Source: Galerina marginata
Lineage: Eukaryota; Basidiomycota; Agaricomycetes; Agaricales; Galerinaceae
Reading direction: 5' to 3'
NCBI GenBank assembly: GCA_023014335.1
Contig: JAECYW010000035.1
Location: 248,001 to 312,000, forward strand
DNA: 64,000 bases
The position numbers were made by a program, and so were the translations under genes. Below, in pieces: positions 13,197 to 26,004 of this stretch; position 1 is the first letter of the stretch, and each line of letters opens with the position of its first letter. Under the pieces are notes generated by a model. That model saw nothing but the letters and a program-made list of their open reading frames with translations. It made no database searches and was not told where the DNA came from.

Positions 13197-14595
13197 TTAA
13201 TATGTACTCGCCACAGTGCCGATACGACCGCCATCGACGAGCCAGACTGCGCCATTTACATAGGCGCCTGCTTGACTAGCAAGGAAAAGTATTGTCCCTG
13301 CCATATCCTTCAAAAGATCAGTCCATACCACGGGCAATTCCTTAGTCTGGCTGATAACATACCTCTTGCGTGCCTACTCTACGCAACGGCACTGTATCTG
13401 CCAGCGCAACTGGGTCAAGCCTGAAGTTCGGGGTCGGGCATGTAGTCATTTCTACAGGACCGATAGGTCATGAGAACGATATTCGTCAGCGAAACTAGGA
13501 AAAACAGAAAGATCGGATGAAAAACTTGCCACTTGGCCAGACGCCAGGTGCCAGGACATTACTTCGAATTCCCCAAGGTGCTAGTAGGTTCGCCAACAAT
13601 TTACCCAGGTGCGTGCACGCACTCTTAGAAAGCGTATATGACGGCTGATAGTACCCTGGAATCTAATCGGAACGATCCGGACGAGGAGACAGAAAGCACT
13701 TGAGAGGTATGATAGGGCGGTCGTGAGAGGCCGTCCGCCATTGTCGGGAATGACAGTCGTTGACGTCGAATATTTCCTTGATGAAGCAGATCCAGGAAAG
13801 CCACTGTGGTGTAATAAACAGCTGTAACATTGGTTAAAAATGTCTCGGCAAAATCTTCGAGAGATCCAGTGTCCCAGAGTGCACTCTGAAATGCTTTAAT
13901 CGATGGCGTTGAAGGCCCACAGGTTGGGGAAGCGGGGGGAGAGGGTGGGTGTGTGATATCAGATTCATCGTTAGGTGACGGTAATGGATGTGGATAAAGA
14001 TTTCTTGCAATGCCGGCGTTAGTTGACAAGAAGATCTATGTAGCCGTGTCGAGATCTGACAGTCTCTACGATGGTTAACAGACTATCCCGGTTCGTGATA
14101 TCACCTTCAATTGGGATGATTTTATCAAAGTTCTGCCAAAAGAAAAATGTTAAGGCAAATCAGTTTTCTCTTATAATTGAATTGAAAAGGTGGGAAGCCC
14201 AAAAGGCAAAGATAGATTATCCCATGTCGTCGGTCGCATTGAGAAAGAAATGTGGAAGACGATGGCCTACGTTGTTCTCCCTCGCCGCCACTTCAAGCAC
14301 ATCCATCCTGCGGCCAACGATATAAACGGTGGCCCCATTACTTTTCTAGGGCTTTCGCCATCATAAGTCCAATACCTAATAAATATAGCTGTTAGCCGGT
14401 GATAGATAGCAGCCGGGCTAGATTTTGAGGCATACCGGTTCCTCCTCCCGTTATAACCACAACGAGGCCTTCCACATCGAACAAATTTGATGGATGCAAA
14501 GCGGGGTGATGCTGGCGTACCTCGACGGGATCTGGGTCAAGCAGTGCCGTACCAGACGTCGAAGGCGAAGGGAAAGAAGACGAAGGCGAAGTCAT
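13197..14595 (-). CDS. Short-chain dehydrogenase/reductase, Rossmann fold (first copy)
   Basis: This is a classical SDR oxidoreductase using NAD(P). After an N-terminal low-complexity leader (MTSPSSSFPSPSTSG), the cofactor motif VVVITGGGTGIG spans an intron (exon 1 ends at 14436, exon 2 starts at 14375). Next come TVYIVGRR, then after an intron IIPIEGDIT and the structural motif NAGIARNLY. The C-terminal half shows the loop GKLLANLLAPWGIRSNVLAPG and the end FLASQAGAYVNGAVWLVDGG. The stop is at 13199-13197. Extra bases at about 14340 and 14021 (within NNAG) shift the frame. An upstream in-frame ATG at 14832 exists, but the chosen start lies closer to the conserved fold. The active-site Tyr-x3-Lys falls in a region too disturbed to place with certainty. 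The substrate is unknown. Confidence 0.75.
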
Positions 14596-17160
14596 GACGA
14601 GGAGGAGAGGCACTGATGTCAACGAAGCAAGTCTGGGCCCAAGAATCCGAAAGCTTCTATGTCGTAGGGGGGTTGTCAATGACGAAGCAGTTAGGCGAGG
14701 GAGGAGGAGGACTTTTATAGAGGCCCTACCGTGCCATAGCATGCGAGTAAACCCTTCAGGCATGATGGATTGTTCCGCCGGCGATTGAGAAACCAGACTC
14801 GGCTTTTCAACGGCTTGCTCATGAGAGTGCAAGAAAAGTACGTTCCAGTTCGGGTGACCTCACGATGCTTGTCTTTCTTCTCCCGAGCCTGCTTCTTCAC
14901 TATAGATCTGTAACAAGAAAGACGGAACCAACATTTGATTGAGTGCGGATTCGAAAGCTTTGTCGCTCATCGGGGCATCGGGCAATGAATCTAGGGGTGT
15001 CGGAGGTCTGCATCTTCAAAAGGGCGGGGGAAAGTGCCACAAAACCAGGTATTCAGCGACTCAGCTGACAAGGCTAAAGTGAGCACAGATAATATAAGCA
15101 GTGTTTTGATCCATCTTGGAGTGATTAGGTGGAGTATCTGCCAAAGTTACGGTCAGAAAGAAACTCCTTGTGTCCGCGATATCCGAGTTTGAGCGCTAAC
15201 AGTGGGGTTTCGTCTCTTTCCAAATGAAATAGCGAAGGGGGAGTGTCTTAGGCTTTGCAAACTCTATACCTCGACAAGACTTTAGCCAGGATCCGAAATA
15301 TCAAGGCCTCGGGATTCTATATACCTACCCTACATTTCTCTCATGAGCCAAACAGGCGTCGAGAATAAGGAGGTCGGGATTCTTACCGATTAGCTTTTGA
15401 AAATAAGAAAAAGTTCCTTTAGAACGCTGGCTTCATGTTTTATGTCCATCTTCGTCGTGGATGTGACGGTGCTTAGATTTTGAAGGTTGTGGTTTGGTAT
15501 ATTTCAGGCAGCCCAAATTTGGCACCCTAAAAATGAAAGGCGAGACCCCGAACCTCGCACTTCAATTGACTAGGATCACCTCTTTCACGACTATCACCGA
15601 CCCAATGGATTTCCAGAGGGAGAAAGCAGGACCACGCCTCAAGAGACCAAATGGATTCTTTGCCTCAATCGCTGCTCTGAAACCCGATGCTCTCCGAGTC
15701 CGATAGAACTTTTAGTCATCTTGTTTTTATCTGGAGGCCTGATTCAAATCGAAAGCTGCTATACGACGGCGGGCTTTAGACTGACTATTGTCTCCCTGGG
15801 TCTTGTCAATCAACCATGTTGGCACCAGGTGGCTTCAAAGTTCACCGCCCCTCCCCCAAGGACGACGTGGTCTCGAATCTACTGCAGCCAGCTGAGGCGG
15901 TTGTACGGCTATCCCCTGTTATCGCTCTTGATGATTACGCCGTTACAGACCATCGTCTCTCACAGGTAGCCGAGATTTGAGGGTTAGTCCTAAAACAAAT
16001 GCCTGACAATCTATCTAGCCGATGGCACCGGAAAGATTGCTCACCCCCTGCCCCCGCGTGCCGTTGTACAAGACAGCGGCATCCCTCAGTAATCAGCTTT
16101 GGCCATCGTTTCTATAAGCCTATCAGTGTCAATCCACTGTGATCTTTCAAAGACGACGACGAATTGCTATCTGTTATGTTCAATTAGACACATCAAAGAT
16201 ATGGCATGTGTTCCTGTTCGAATTTCGAGTTCGCCGTCCGGGTACATCCTTGGTCTTGACAGCAACGAGCAACATCTGGGAGCTTTGAAGATAAAAAAAA
16301 TCTGGAATCTGGAGGTTTGGACGTGACTCAGTCAATGAACACTTACCCCACGGGCTTGTCGTCGTAGTTAGTCCCTTGATGGTGGAGCCATCGGAACTAG
16401 ACCTTTCTCACTGGGAGTAAGCGGATTTGAAAGTGATGAAAGAAGTGGAAGTCACCTCAGGAGTGACAAAACTGCCTGTTCGATGGATAATTTGCCATGT
16501 ACGCCTACCAATGACCTCGCCAATCTTTCAAGGCACCCACTTCTATCCCCGCATGTTTGTGCTGAACTGCCTCAGAAGGACTGTCATCTATGATGGACGA
16601 CACTCATCAATTTAATTTCGGGATCGGAGAATGGTAATCATATGTTCTTGTTGGAAAAAATAGTCGGCTTCAACAATAAATCAGATCCGGTCTTTATTTC
16701 CTTCTTGACATGAACCAACCCGTTTGACGGGATATGCACGGCGCTTGAAGCTCATGATGACTTCATTCTTCAAAATGACCTTCACTTTTGTTCAAAGCCG
16801 CACATGAAAGCTGAGTGACTAGAGTCTGGACCGTGGCGTATCAACACTTTATGACAACCTGACGTCGCATAAGTTTGCCGGGCACGCCTTCCCACTGCAT
16901 GAGAAGGTTCTTGGGGATGCAGATCGTGTTCATGCATATAATATACCGGATTTTCTGTCAACCGTGGCGGAAAATGTCCATGAACTTCAATTTCCTCTTC
17001 TTCTGATCTTGAAGCGCATGAGAATAGCAGGTTCATAAAGCGAAGCAAGGTCGACACGCCACTTCAAGAGGAAATAAACTGGCCACCAGGGAGGATTGTA
17101 GTAATGTTAGGAGTCCGGAGTTTGTGCGCTCGTGTGCAACGAAGTTGTCCACAAGAGGTA
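14596..17160. other. Long stretch without a recognised gene
   Basis: All open frames here are short, and none shows a known motif or a chain of splice-compatible exons. The longest is on the minus strand at 16782-17057 (91 aa, including an Arg/Glu-rich start), which I cannot assign. No tRNA, tandem repeat or transposase remnant was recognised. The region may hold a lineage-specific gene or decayed mobile DNA. Confidence 0.35.
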
Positions 17161-18928
17161 TTAAATGACCGAAGAATGGGCATAGGCAGCTTCCAGCCGC
17201 GATTTGACATAGTCACCGGCAGTCAAAATTTCGTACTTGCTCGGTGACTCGGTCGTAACACATGTAGGTATAGGCTGCGGACATGTGGGTAAGGGGATAA
17301 AAACGGGATAGAACGAATGTCCTCACCTCCAGGAGGACGTTGTAATCTGTCCCAAAGAAGAGGGGGATCGAATGGCGGTCAACACCTGAGCGGTTAATCA
17401 CGCGATGCAAGGTTGACTGGAAAATGTCGTCTTCAATGGAAATTAACGACAGCTGTAAGCCAAGCGAAGTAAAAGCACCAGAGTTAGTAACCGGTGCTTA
17501 CTTGTCCATCGTGCAAACTGATCCCCCAAGCTGGAGGATTGAAAAAGATAAGATTAGCCACATGTATACCACGTCCGTGGAAAAGGAAATCCCCATACTT
17601 CACTACCAGTGTGCCAGGAATTGGTACGGCGTCGACCCATCTGCCGTCCATATTTTGGACCTGAAGACCGCCAGCACGATCTTGCCACAGAATCGTAAAG
17701 CACTACGGAATTGATATCAGAGGAATCTAGCGGGTTTAGTCTAACCAAATGCTCACTTCATAACTGGTCAGCAGGAATCAGTACCTGAACTAAAATTAAA
17801 GGACGAGGATCATACTCTGTATGGGCACCAATCCCTATCTGTTTGCCATCTGGATCGGTTTGGAAGCTAGTCGGACTCTGAGGAGGATAATGAAGAAGCC
17901 GCATAATTGCAGCAGGTTTCGTAGTCTAAGTATAACACACGGTCCGTCAGTCAGTCACCGCCCCGGTGTATCTGTAACCGTCTCACCTTGTCGTCAAAGA
18001 AATTTTCGGGTAGGTCAAGGGCGAGAGCGAACAGAGGGAAGAGTAATTTTCCGACTTCAAGAACTCGATGACTAGTGTTCAATTCAACAAAGCTCATTTA
18101 GCGCTGTCATGATAATGAACGCCTGAGATCCGGCTTACTAGTACTCCAAAGTAGCGCCCCTGAAACCAGGTAAGTCTCGAGGCCACACGTTCTCTCCAGC
18201 CATTGCCCCAGTCTTCTCTGGGTGTTCCCTGGGACGAATCGGCAAGCTTAGGTTCCCAACCCAGATCAAAGCCTTCATGCAAGGTCTCCGAGTCCCTTGG
18301 AGTCGGTATTTTCGCCGAGCAGAGCGGTATATCCTTTAAAATTAGGAGTCTTGTGGATATCGAGCTATGGGAGTAGGATCAAATTACAACCCCAGATCCG
18401 ACGCTTGGGTCCACAATTCAGACTACAATTCACTCACCTCCATCTTGGTCTCTTCGGGCAGAGCGAAATATCTCTTCGCTGCATCCACCGTGCTATCGAT
18501 GACTTCATCGGGGATACCATGGGACTGAACTATGTAGGAGTCGTGACAGCCCATGGTCAATAGCCGGTTCCCCTTGTCCGCGACTTTCGCGCGACACGAT
18601 GCTTTGGGTACTCACTATAGAAAAAGCCAACCTACTTGACGGAAGCGGTCAGGAAACCTACATCGCGATTGAATCACCTAGATCATGCAACGCTCACGTT
18701 TATGCATGCATCGCGGATGAGCTCTGCCAACTTCCTTCCGCGCGATTGGGTCGCTGCTACGTGCATCGTGGATGTCACTGTCGGAAATCTGGATCCTCAA
18801 CATCTGCACAAACAAGCCCGGGAGAGAAAGGTATCTGACATGACAGGTATTTCCTCAAATGTGCTCTCAGTTCGCTTCAGTGCGAGAAAGAGCTCAGGAC
18901 TGGCAGATAGAGAGTGTCCAGTACTCAT
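17161..18928 (-). CDS. 2-oxoglutarate/Fe(II)-dependent oxygenase, isopenicillin-N-synthase-like
   Basis: This is a non-haem iron dioxygenase of the IPNS/gibberellin-oxidase fold. The N-terminal part includes ARKELAELIRDACINVGFFY. It continues with SHGIPDEVIDSTVDAAKRYF, KTPNFKGYTALLGEN, HEGFDLGWEP and VWPRDLPGFRGATLEYY. The iron ligands are the HxD of GIGAHTDYECFTILWQ and the distal His of STLHRVINRSGVD. The 2-oxoglutarate-binding RxS is the RHS of DRHSIPLFFGTDYN. The stop is at 17163-17161. The Asp ligand is assembled across two introns through a 7-nt exon at 17763-17757 (introns of 52 and 54 nt). Single extra bases occur near 18731, 18280 and 18207. The N-terminal start is uncertain because the first exon junction near 18800 was not resolved. 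The substrate cannot be told from sequence; many fungal members act in secondary metabolism or detoxification. Confidence 0.85.
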
Positions 18929-19298
18929 GGATTTTTAGTGTTGGGTGCACAGGTTCAAGAAAGGGAATGGTTCACAAACCACAACAAATTTACGACACAT
19001 GCCATATGTACTTACATACATTGTACATCAAAGAAGTTGGAAGAAACTGCACGATTAAATTCAATTGTAGGACGATGAGGACTATGCTATGATACAATTT
19101 TTATTCTTTACGCAAAAAACCGAAACTTGATGTCCAATGCAGTCTTGCGATTATATATACGAATGTGGGGAATACGACTTTTAGGTGGTGCAGGAAGGTA
19201 TCAGTCAAGCCAAGATCCTACCGATGAAAGCGTCCGATTTCCGAATGGCCATTTTGAGATGAGAAAGAAAGATAAGAAGATAAGACCACCGAGGATAT

Positions 19299-22200
19299 CT
19301 AAGCAGTGGTGGCAAGGCCTCTAGCAAAGTGGAAGAAATCCACACTTGATCCGTTCACACCATACTTGTAAATCTGAGCAAGAAGATAGCAACGTCAGTT
19401 ATACTGTCCTATCCATGGATAGTCACAATAATCGAGACGGCACTTACGAAATGCGAAGCTACCCAGCTCGAGAACAGGGCCTTCTGATACGCCTCCGGAA
19501 GGCGTTTCAACAAAGTTTCCAACCCAACCTGATCCACCAACGTCTTAGGGATGGCCCTGCTCATGACTCCATTGCGGCTCGGAACGTCATCGAATAAATC
19601 TGAGCTCTCCAGCTCCGCCTGGAGGTTGTTGAGGGTCTGCGAAAGCTCGTCCGAGATCGCCGTCCGTGTCTTCGTGCCTTGTAAACGTGCGTGCTCTTTC
19701 CAGATGCAGTGGAACTCTGCGGCTGCGTTCTCAGTGATCTTGGCTTGGATGTCCTTAACGTAGCTTTGGTAGAACTGGCTAGGCTTTCCGTCCTTAAAGA
19801 TCATCAAGTCGACATATTCCTGGGTGGAAAGTGCCAGGCCAGCGAGGACTTCGAGCGAGGAACTGGTAACGCCACCTAAAGGTAAGATGTCACGATAAGA
19901 CAGTCAGCACTGTAGGGGAAAAGGATAATATTCCTACCTTTGTTCGCACTGGAATCCTTGAAAAGGACAACCTTCCTCTTTTCAAGATGAAGACGAGCTT
20001 GCTGGGTCAAGAACAAGTTGGCGCCTTCGACAATATATTTGAAGTGCGGTTTGCCATCGGCGTCAATGAGCGCGGCCATGTTCGAGATGTTGACGGCTTC
20101 AGGTCTAGATTACCAGGGCAAACTGATGAGTCAAAACCTCAAGTCCAGCGGGAACCCTAAATTTACCGTCCACCACAAGGCACGAACAGGTCAGCCTTGA
20201 ATCTCAGATGCGCGCCATTCCTAAAGTCGGTGCCGTCCAGTACAACCTCGCCAGCTATTGAGAACACCAAAAGTCAGCTTGATCCGACATGACCCAGAAA
20301 ACAATGAAATAACAGTACAAGGCAACTTGACATCTTGATCCTCGACCTTCACAAGGTACCCATCTTTGCTCAGCTTGGACGTATTGAAATTGACAATAGG
20401 CACACGAAGCTTAGCAAGGCGGATGAGCTCAGTACGGTCGATGCCTGCTGGGTCGGCGAGAACACCACTGCCGTCGATGATGGCCACGGTCTTGTCGGAA
20501 GAAAGGAGAATCTCGTCTATGAAAACATCGACATTAATAAACGAGACGAATAGCTTGTATCGAAATATAGGACTCACTTGAACCGAGATCACCGTCTTTC
20601 ACAAACGAAGTATTAAAATTAGGACGGTTTCCTTTTCAACAGAATGGAGGACGTACCAGGACCGCCCGTCTGCACCTTCGTGATGTCCTTCTCCCTCAGG
20701 CCAAGCTGCTTGTAAAGTCCGAGCACATACTGCCTAATGGACAACGACGTCATGCCATAGGTATCGTGGGGCACCCCGCCAAGAGTCTCTGCGCTCTTTC
20801 CAGTGGTGAACGACTTCCACCACGTCTCTGCCCCCCGCGCGCGAGCGTGCACTATAAAGACTGGCAAGAATATTAGAGTCAATGGCAGACAGTAAGGAGG
20901 AAGACTTCCTTACAAGCTGCCCAGTCCATCATATCTGCTGTGCCCTCATCGGGCCCAAAGAAGAGCAACTCTGGCTTTCCATACAGATCGACCAAAGGCT
21001 CTTTGATGCCCGGCGTTTGTCCAGGAATCAAAAGATCGACGATTGCCTAAAAAGATATAGGACAAGATGTGAATATAGGAGATTCTGGCGAAAGTAAATA
21101 GGTCACACATCAACGTATTTCTCGAAGCATCGTCGCGGGGTAGCTCCGAGCCTGCAACAAAAATTCAGAAATATTGCAGGACGGTTGAATAGAGAAATTA
21201 ACTGACGATGGCAGAATGGTACCCTTTGCACCTCCTTCAGGGATATCTTTGTTCTTCAACGATTGTGTAGAGGCAAGGTTGTAATTCTCGTCAAATAGCA
21301 TCCGCTGGTTGATGGAATAATTCCTGCCAGATTGTTAAATAACGAGCTATCGACAATAGAGCACACAAATAGGAAACATACTCCTTATTCCTCGACATAA
21401 CAATACGAATACCACCACGCGCGACATCCCGGAAACGGATGTGGAATCCTCTGAAGTCATTGCCTATGCACACAAGGAAAACCGATTAGGAAAACTCAAC
21501 ATGAAGAAAAAAAGCGCACCAATAACGATGAACATTCCAAACGGTTTCTTGGGGTATTCAACCTCAGGCAAGAAGTCGGGTGCAAGGCGGAACGACAGCG
21601 CGAACTTTGGTGGGTTGGTAGAAGTTGGTCTTCAAGACGTGCTTGTTGAAGATTAGGAAACTCTCAAGGACCTGCAGCTCGTGCTTATTAGGCACGGAGC
21701 GGCGGATCTTGTCGTACAACTCTGCGTCTGTGAGAGGTTGCACTGTTTGCAAACGTTGGTAGGAGAGGGTTGGCCTGCAGTAACACAACGCGATAATTTG
21801 TGAGCTACTAAACAAATTCAAGAGAGGATAGTACGTACATCAACTTAGAAGCATCGTCCGAGGGCGGATAATGCGTCATCGCGAAATTCACGTACAACAG
21901 ACGGATCTAACCCACAAAAATCAGCGACTCTTATGAAACAGTTGCGCAAATAGCTGGCGCGTACCAAATCCGGGTGAGCGTGGATAACCTGCGCAATGCT
22001 CTCGCGAGTGAAGGTTTCCTCCCTGAACCTTCTCTTGATATCGTTGAGGACCTCAGCATGAGCGGGGTCGTTCTCGTTCAACACATTCTTCAATTGGAGG
22101 TACGCCGGCCCGAGACGATTACAGAAATGTTGCGCGAAGATCCAGCCGCAATCTGAAAAAAATCATTTTACGTTTAGTATCGACCGTCACGTTAAACCAG

Positions 22201-23702
22201 GAAATAAAACGCACAGGCATAGGTGGCCTCTTGTACGGCATTGCTTCCAGGAGCCTTGGGCAGGAAGAAAGGGTTATCAGGGAGACAGTAGAGCAACGAC
22301 GCTTCCTTCATGACCTGGAAGATAGAATTTTCGATGGGCGGAGCATTGCTATTGGGAAGGGGGTTGAGGTAGAGCGAGATGATAGTAATCCCATTTGAGA
22401 ATTGTTCTATAAATACAAGCATCAGCAGAGATATTTTGTTAAAGAACGAGGAAATACAACTTACCGACGTATTTCCGAGCAGAATAAAGAGAATAGAAGT
22501 GATATAGGTTGGAGAGAGCGCTGAGAAAAAGATGCGGGTTTTAGACTTGAAATGGGAACTGCATGACGCGAAGAATATATTTACCTGAAGAACCCAGAGG
22601 TTCCTCCCATCTTGTAGCCAATGACCAACCTCCGTTCACGCGTACCCTCCACTTCAAACACCTCAATAACTGGCCCGTATCGGTTCTCGACATTCCACAT
22701 GACCTAGCATGAAAAAGACACGTCCATCGAGATTGCCTACAACACAGTGTCAATACAACGCACCTCTTGGTAAATATCGAGCGTATTCTTCGTTGCCCTG
22801 TCTAAAAAGGCAGAGTCCGACACGCTGCGTATGTCGGTCTTCTCGCCTGGCTTGAGAACCGGTGGCTTGGTCGGGAAGTTGCATTTCGTGACAAAGTAGC
22901 ATCGGAGCTGTTGAGAGGCAGTAGCGGAGATAGAGCCAGCCGAGCGGAACGTCTCGAGCCTGTACGCGTTCTCTGGTGTAGAGTTGTTCAAGAATAGCTC
23001 GTCAATCCTGTGTGGGGAAAGACCAAGTTAGCCGTAGGTATATAGACGCGGAATGGAGAATAAATAGATTGACAGGCTTGGATATCGGATCTTGAAGGAG
23101 AGGCAACGCATCATTTCGCATAACCTCCATACCGCGCAAAATGGAGAAGAAAAGAGAAGACGTGTCGCTCACCTCGTTTCGCAGGTCGCTCCTGGGCCTT
23201 CGGTGGTCGTCAACCCCGGGGGGCTGGTGTGGATAAAAGTGGCACCGTTGCCCTTCTCGTCGATCCTCTCGAGGTCGATGACGAGCTTGCTCGGATCATG
23301 CTTGGTGTACGCCATGATCTTGGCGCCGAATAGCGCGATAATGTGGTCAGCGATGACCTCACGGGATTCATTCTGGAAATAAGTGTCGTCGATGCCGAGG
23401 TTGGTGTAGAACCAGTTGATCTCGTTGCTGATGAGCTCGCTGGGAATGAAGCCCTTTTCAAAGTGAACTATTAGTCAGGGAAGCCTAAGGCACTCTGGGA
23501 ACCGCCACGGCACCTTCGCGGCGACGTCATTCTCGACGAGAGCGCGCTGCTCTTCTTTGCCCTTGAAGACTGGCGTGGTGTATCCTGGCATGTTCTTGAC
23601 GCGTTGCAAAGACGAATCGCTGCTGTGTGCCGAGTTCGATAAGTAGAGGCGATGTGCGGGCACCGAGAGCAGTTTCTCTGGCTCTTCTATCGGCGTTGAC
23701 AT
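19299..23702 (-). CDS. GDH2: NAD-specific glutamate dehydrogenase (large fungal type)
   Basis: This enzyme catalyses oxidative deamination of glutamate to 2-oxoglutarate and ammonium in nitrogen catabolism. It starts MSTPIEEPEKLLSVPAHRLY and ends in LATTA. Many introns separate exons that together fit the yeast enzyme of roughly 1090 aa. Recognisable blocks in order are INWFYTNLGIDDTYFQNESR, VIGYKMGGTSGFFSALSNLY, FRGFHIRFRDVARGGIRIV, KNKDIPEGGAKGTI (glycine/lysine-rich substrate-binding region), LFFGPDEGTADMMDWAA, WWKSFTTGKS, GGVPHDTYGMTS, the dinucleotide-binding KVQTGGPDGDLGSNEI, and IVEGANLFLTQQAR. One extra C at about 21602 shifts the frame between QPTKV and ALSFRLAPDF. The rest I checked is clean. 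In yeast the orthologue is under nitrogen catabolite control; regulation here is not visible apart from a TATA-like box. Confidence 0.95.
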
Positions 23703-23789
23703 CGTCGGCGGTGGTGTGGGGGTTAGATAAGTTGGTAGAAACGGAACGGTATGAAAGTAGAAGGAAGAATGGACCTAGGGGTTGGGCCT

Positions 23790-23797
23790 CTTATATA
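23790..23797 (-). promoter_or_regulatory. Candidate TATA box for GDH2
   Basis: TATATAAG reads on the minus strand 88 nt upstream of the GDH2 start codon, a spacing that would allow a short 5' untranslated region. This is a motif match only. Confidence 0.4.
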
Positions 23798-25940
23798 CAT
23801 ACGACGCATTCGTTGTTTATTTCGGCTGGTCGTTAGACGCCTTCGCCGCTTCATCAATAAGGAACCGGACCAACATCCCTCAGATAATCGTATGTCATTC
23901 GTGGTTCTCAGCGCCGTTACCGGAGGTATGAAGACGTGTACAGCCCCAAAAAATCAAAAATATGGGCAGAGCAAAGGATCTACACAACGGAAGGAACTTG
24001 TTCTTCGCGACAGCCACAGTTACGGAATACCTGGTGACCTCGAACGCATACCCCAGATCAAACAATATTTTTCTTCCCGCCGGCGGTACTGTTTTAGGGT
24101 CGCCAAGGAGGACGAACAAAACTCCAGGTCATTCCAATCCTTGCTGTTTTGAACAGCCTAGCGCCATTTTGCACCATTTGCACCTCAACGTTCGTACGCA
24201 CATTCGTCTGTCATCCAATGGCCCTCAAACGCGTCTTCACGGCATAATTTTCCGAGCAGAATTCCATGGTCATGCAGACTTCTCAGTTACTGCGAAAACC
24301 CACGCTTTTACGCCTCTGGACCGTTGATTAAAATACACGGTCGTGAATTCTGGAACGCCATGAGCGCCCCCCACACGCCGACGCGTCCCCGCTAATTCAG
24401 TGTCCTACCACGCGACTGGCGCCTCGATCTTGTACCTTCTCTCTACCCCACGCGCGTGACCCCATACCCCAGCTTTTGCGGGCGTTCTTACTATGGAGCT
24501 GAGGCCAACCCTGAATCCTAATATTAATAACACCTCATAAGCACTTTCTCTCCCCAAAATCTGGTACTCTCTTACTTACCTGTTTGACTGGTCTCACACA
24601 GGAGCCCAGCTTTACGCGTTTACGACAATTCTCGCCATCTTCTTTGTACACGGTACCTGCGATGGTCCTCCGCGATCTTGTACACCTGACCCACTTTCCT
24701 CTTGGAACACATCAATCGGATTCAATCCTGGAGGAACATACCAATCAGCCAGCTCAGTCGACCGCATAAGCAATTTTGACCCCGAGCTTAACCCTAAACC
24801 GACACAAGCAATCTTCCGAAAGGCACTACTCAAAACGACGCTGACATGGAATTCATTTGAAGGCATTCGGAACGGAGCTTGCATGCTTTCTTCCGTTGTT
24901 TAGTTGAATGGGAAATCACCCGATCAGCTGAAGTAAACACAGGTAGGATCCTACAAGTCCGTAGCGGGGACGAGGACTTGCTACTGCAGCATCGGATGAC
25001 AGGCCCATGGATTATCCAAACGCGCTAGCGCCTGTCAAATCTGGTTCCGTAGCCGCTCGTAGCCGACGCCGGAACTTGAGGGAGACGGAAACACGTTTAC
25101 CGACTCCCGAAACCCCGAAACCCCGACGTTCCCGTGTGTTGATTTGATAAACAGGCTCTTGATTGGTTCGTCTTGGGCTAAACTTTCTGTCCTCCAAACC
25201 CCTCCAGAGTGTACTGGACGTTATCTTTATATGGCCTATATGAAGCGCCGGAACCTGGTCAAGATGTCCTACCACTCTGATCGCGACTTCCTTTTTATCC
25301 CAGGATTGTATAACACTAGGTCCAGCTAGGACAACTTTACATTTCGCCCACAAAATGACCTGCTTTGCCCCAATCTCAGTCATTCGAATGCAAAGGTGAC
25401 TCTGCACTGGTCGACATTGATGCGTTGTGCCTTGACGTGCAGAGCGCTCGCTTCACTCGCTCAGGCTCAAATATTTTGCAGCGCATCCATACTCCGAGGC
25501 TCCGTTTGGTCGAGACTCGTAGGGGCGCTCCGAGGTGCCAATTGGACGACCTGCGGACCTTCTGCTTGGGACGCACTTCTCGGCGTTGAGAAGCGTCGTC
25601 TGCTGCTATATTCTCCGGAATACGTTCCCGTGTTCAAACTTCACTGCACCTCTCACTGCGCCTTTCGCTGTCCTTTGACTTGGTCAGGCGAAGATGGTAT
25701 TTGTTCGTCATGGCGCGTACCTGGAGTTGTCTTGAAAAACCGTGACACTCCGCACCCCCATGTAAAGCTCTGTCCTAGTCTTTTTGAATCTTTATACCTT
25801 TAGCAATGTCACCTGATTCACCTCACGCGTGAGAGGTGAGAGGTGCCACGCAGTTAGCTTGCATGGGCAGCTCGAAACTGCAGCTTAACTTTGCGGCACC
25901 TAGTGAAAGATCTGTGCGATTACACCTGCTCGATCGAGGA
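23798..25940. other. Mostly unassigned intergenic stretch upstream of the SH3 duplication
   Basis: One candidate exon is described separately at 24602-24903. A 135-residue plus-strand frame at 25396-25803 contains LTCRALASLAQAQIF, vaguely like the core of a fungal F-box, but it is too weak to name. No RNA genes or repeats were recognised. Confidence 0.3.
24602..24903 (+). CDS. Candidate exon of a secreted protein of unknown function
   Basis: A pyrimidine-rich acceptor (ending cacacag at 24601) is followed by an open frame of 100 codons. It begins with a hydrophobic stretch like a signal peptide core (LYAFTTILAIFFVHG), then Cys-rich CDGPPRSCTPDP and polar sequence, ending in a stop at 24901. 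An upstream ATG near 24493 could supply the first exon, but the join was not proven. I recognise no family. It could be chance. Confidence 0.25.
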
Positions 25941-25992
25941 AAAAAATCGACTTCAAGGTAGAGATCATCGCTGTGATGACTCCCCAACCTTC
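25941..25992 (+). pseudogene. Fragment of the SH3 exon, third degenerate copy
   Basis: The run from aaaatcgacttcaagg to atgactcccc resembles the middle of the SH3 exon found twice elsewhere (about 26131 and 31294). It preserves a reading like IDFK-x3-IIAV. It lies about 100 nt before the orphan SH3 copy and has no start, splice site or continuation, so it is a relic of the same duplication history. Confidence 0.4.
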
Positions 25993-26004
25993 GGAGGGTA
26001 GGGA

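Noticed and set aside
23895..24119. Minus-strand 74-residue frame with a hydrophobic stretch
   Set aside because: No recognisable family and no consistent splice sites; likely chance.
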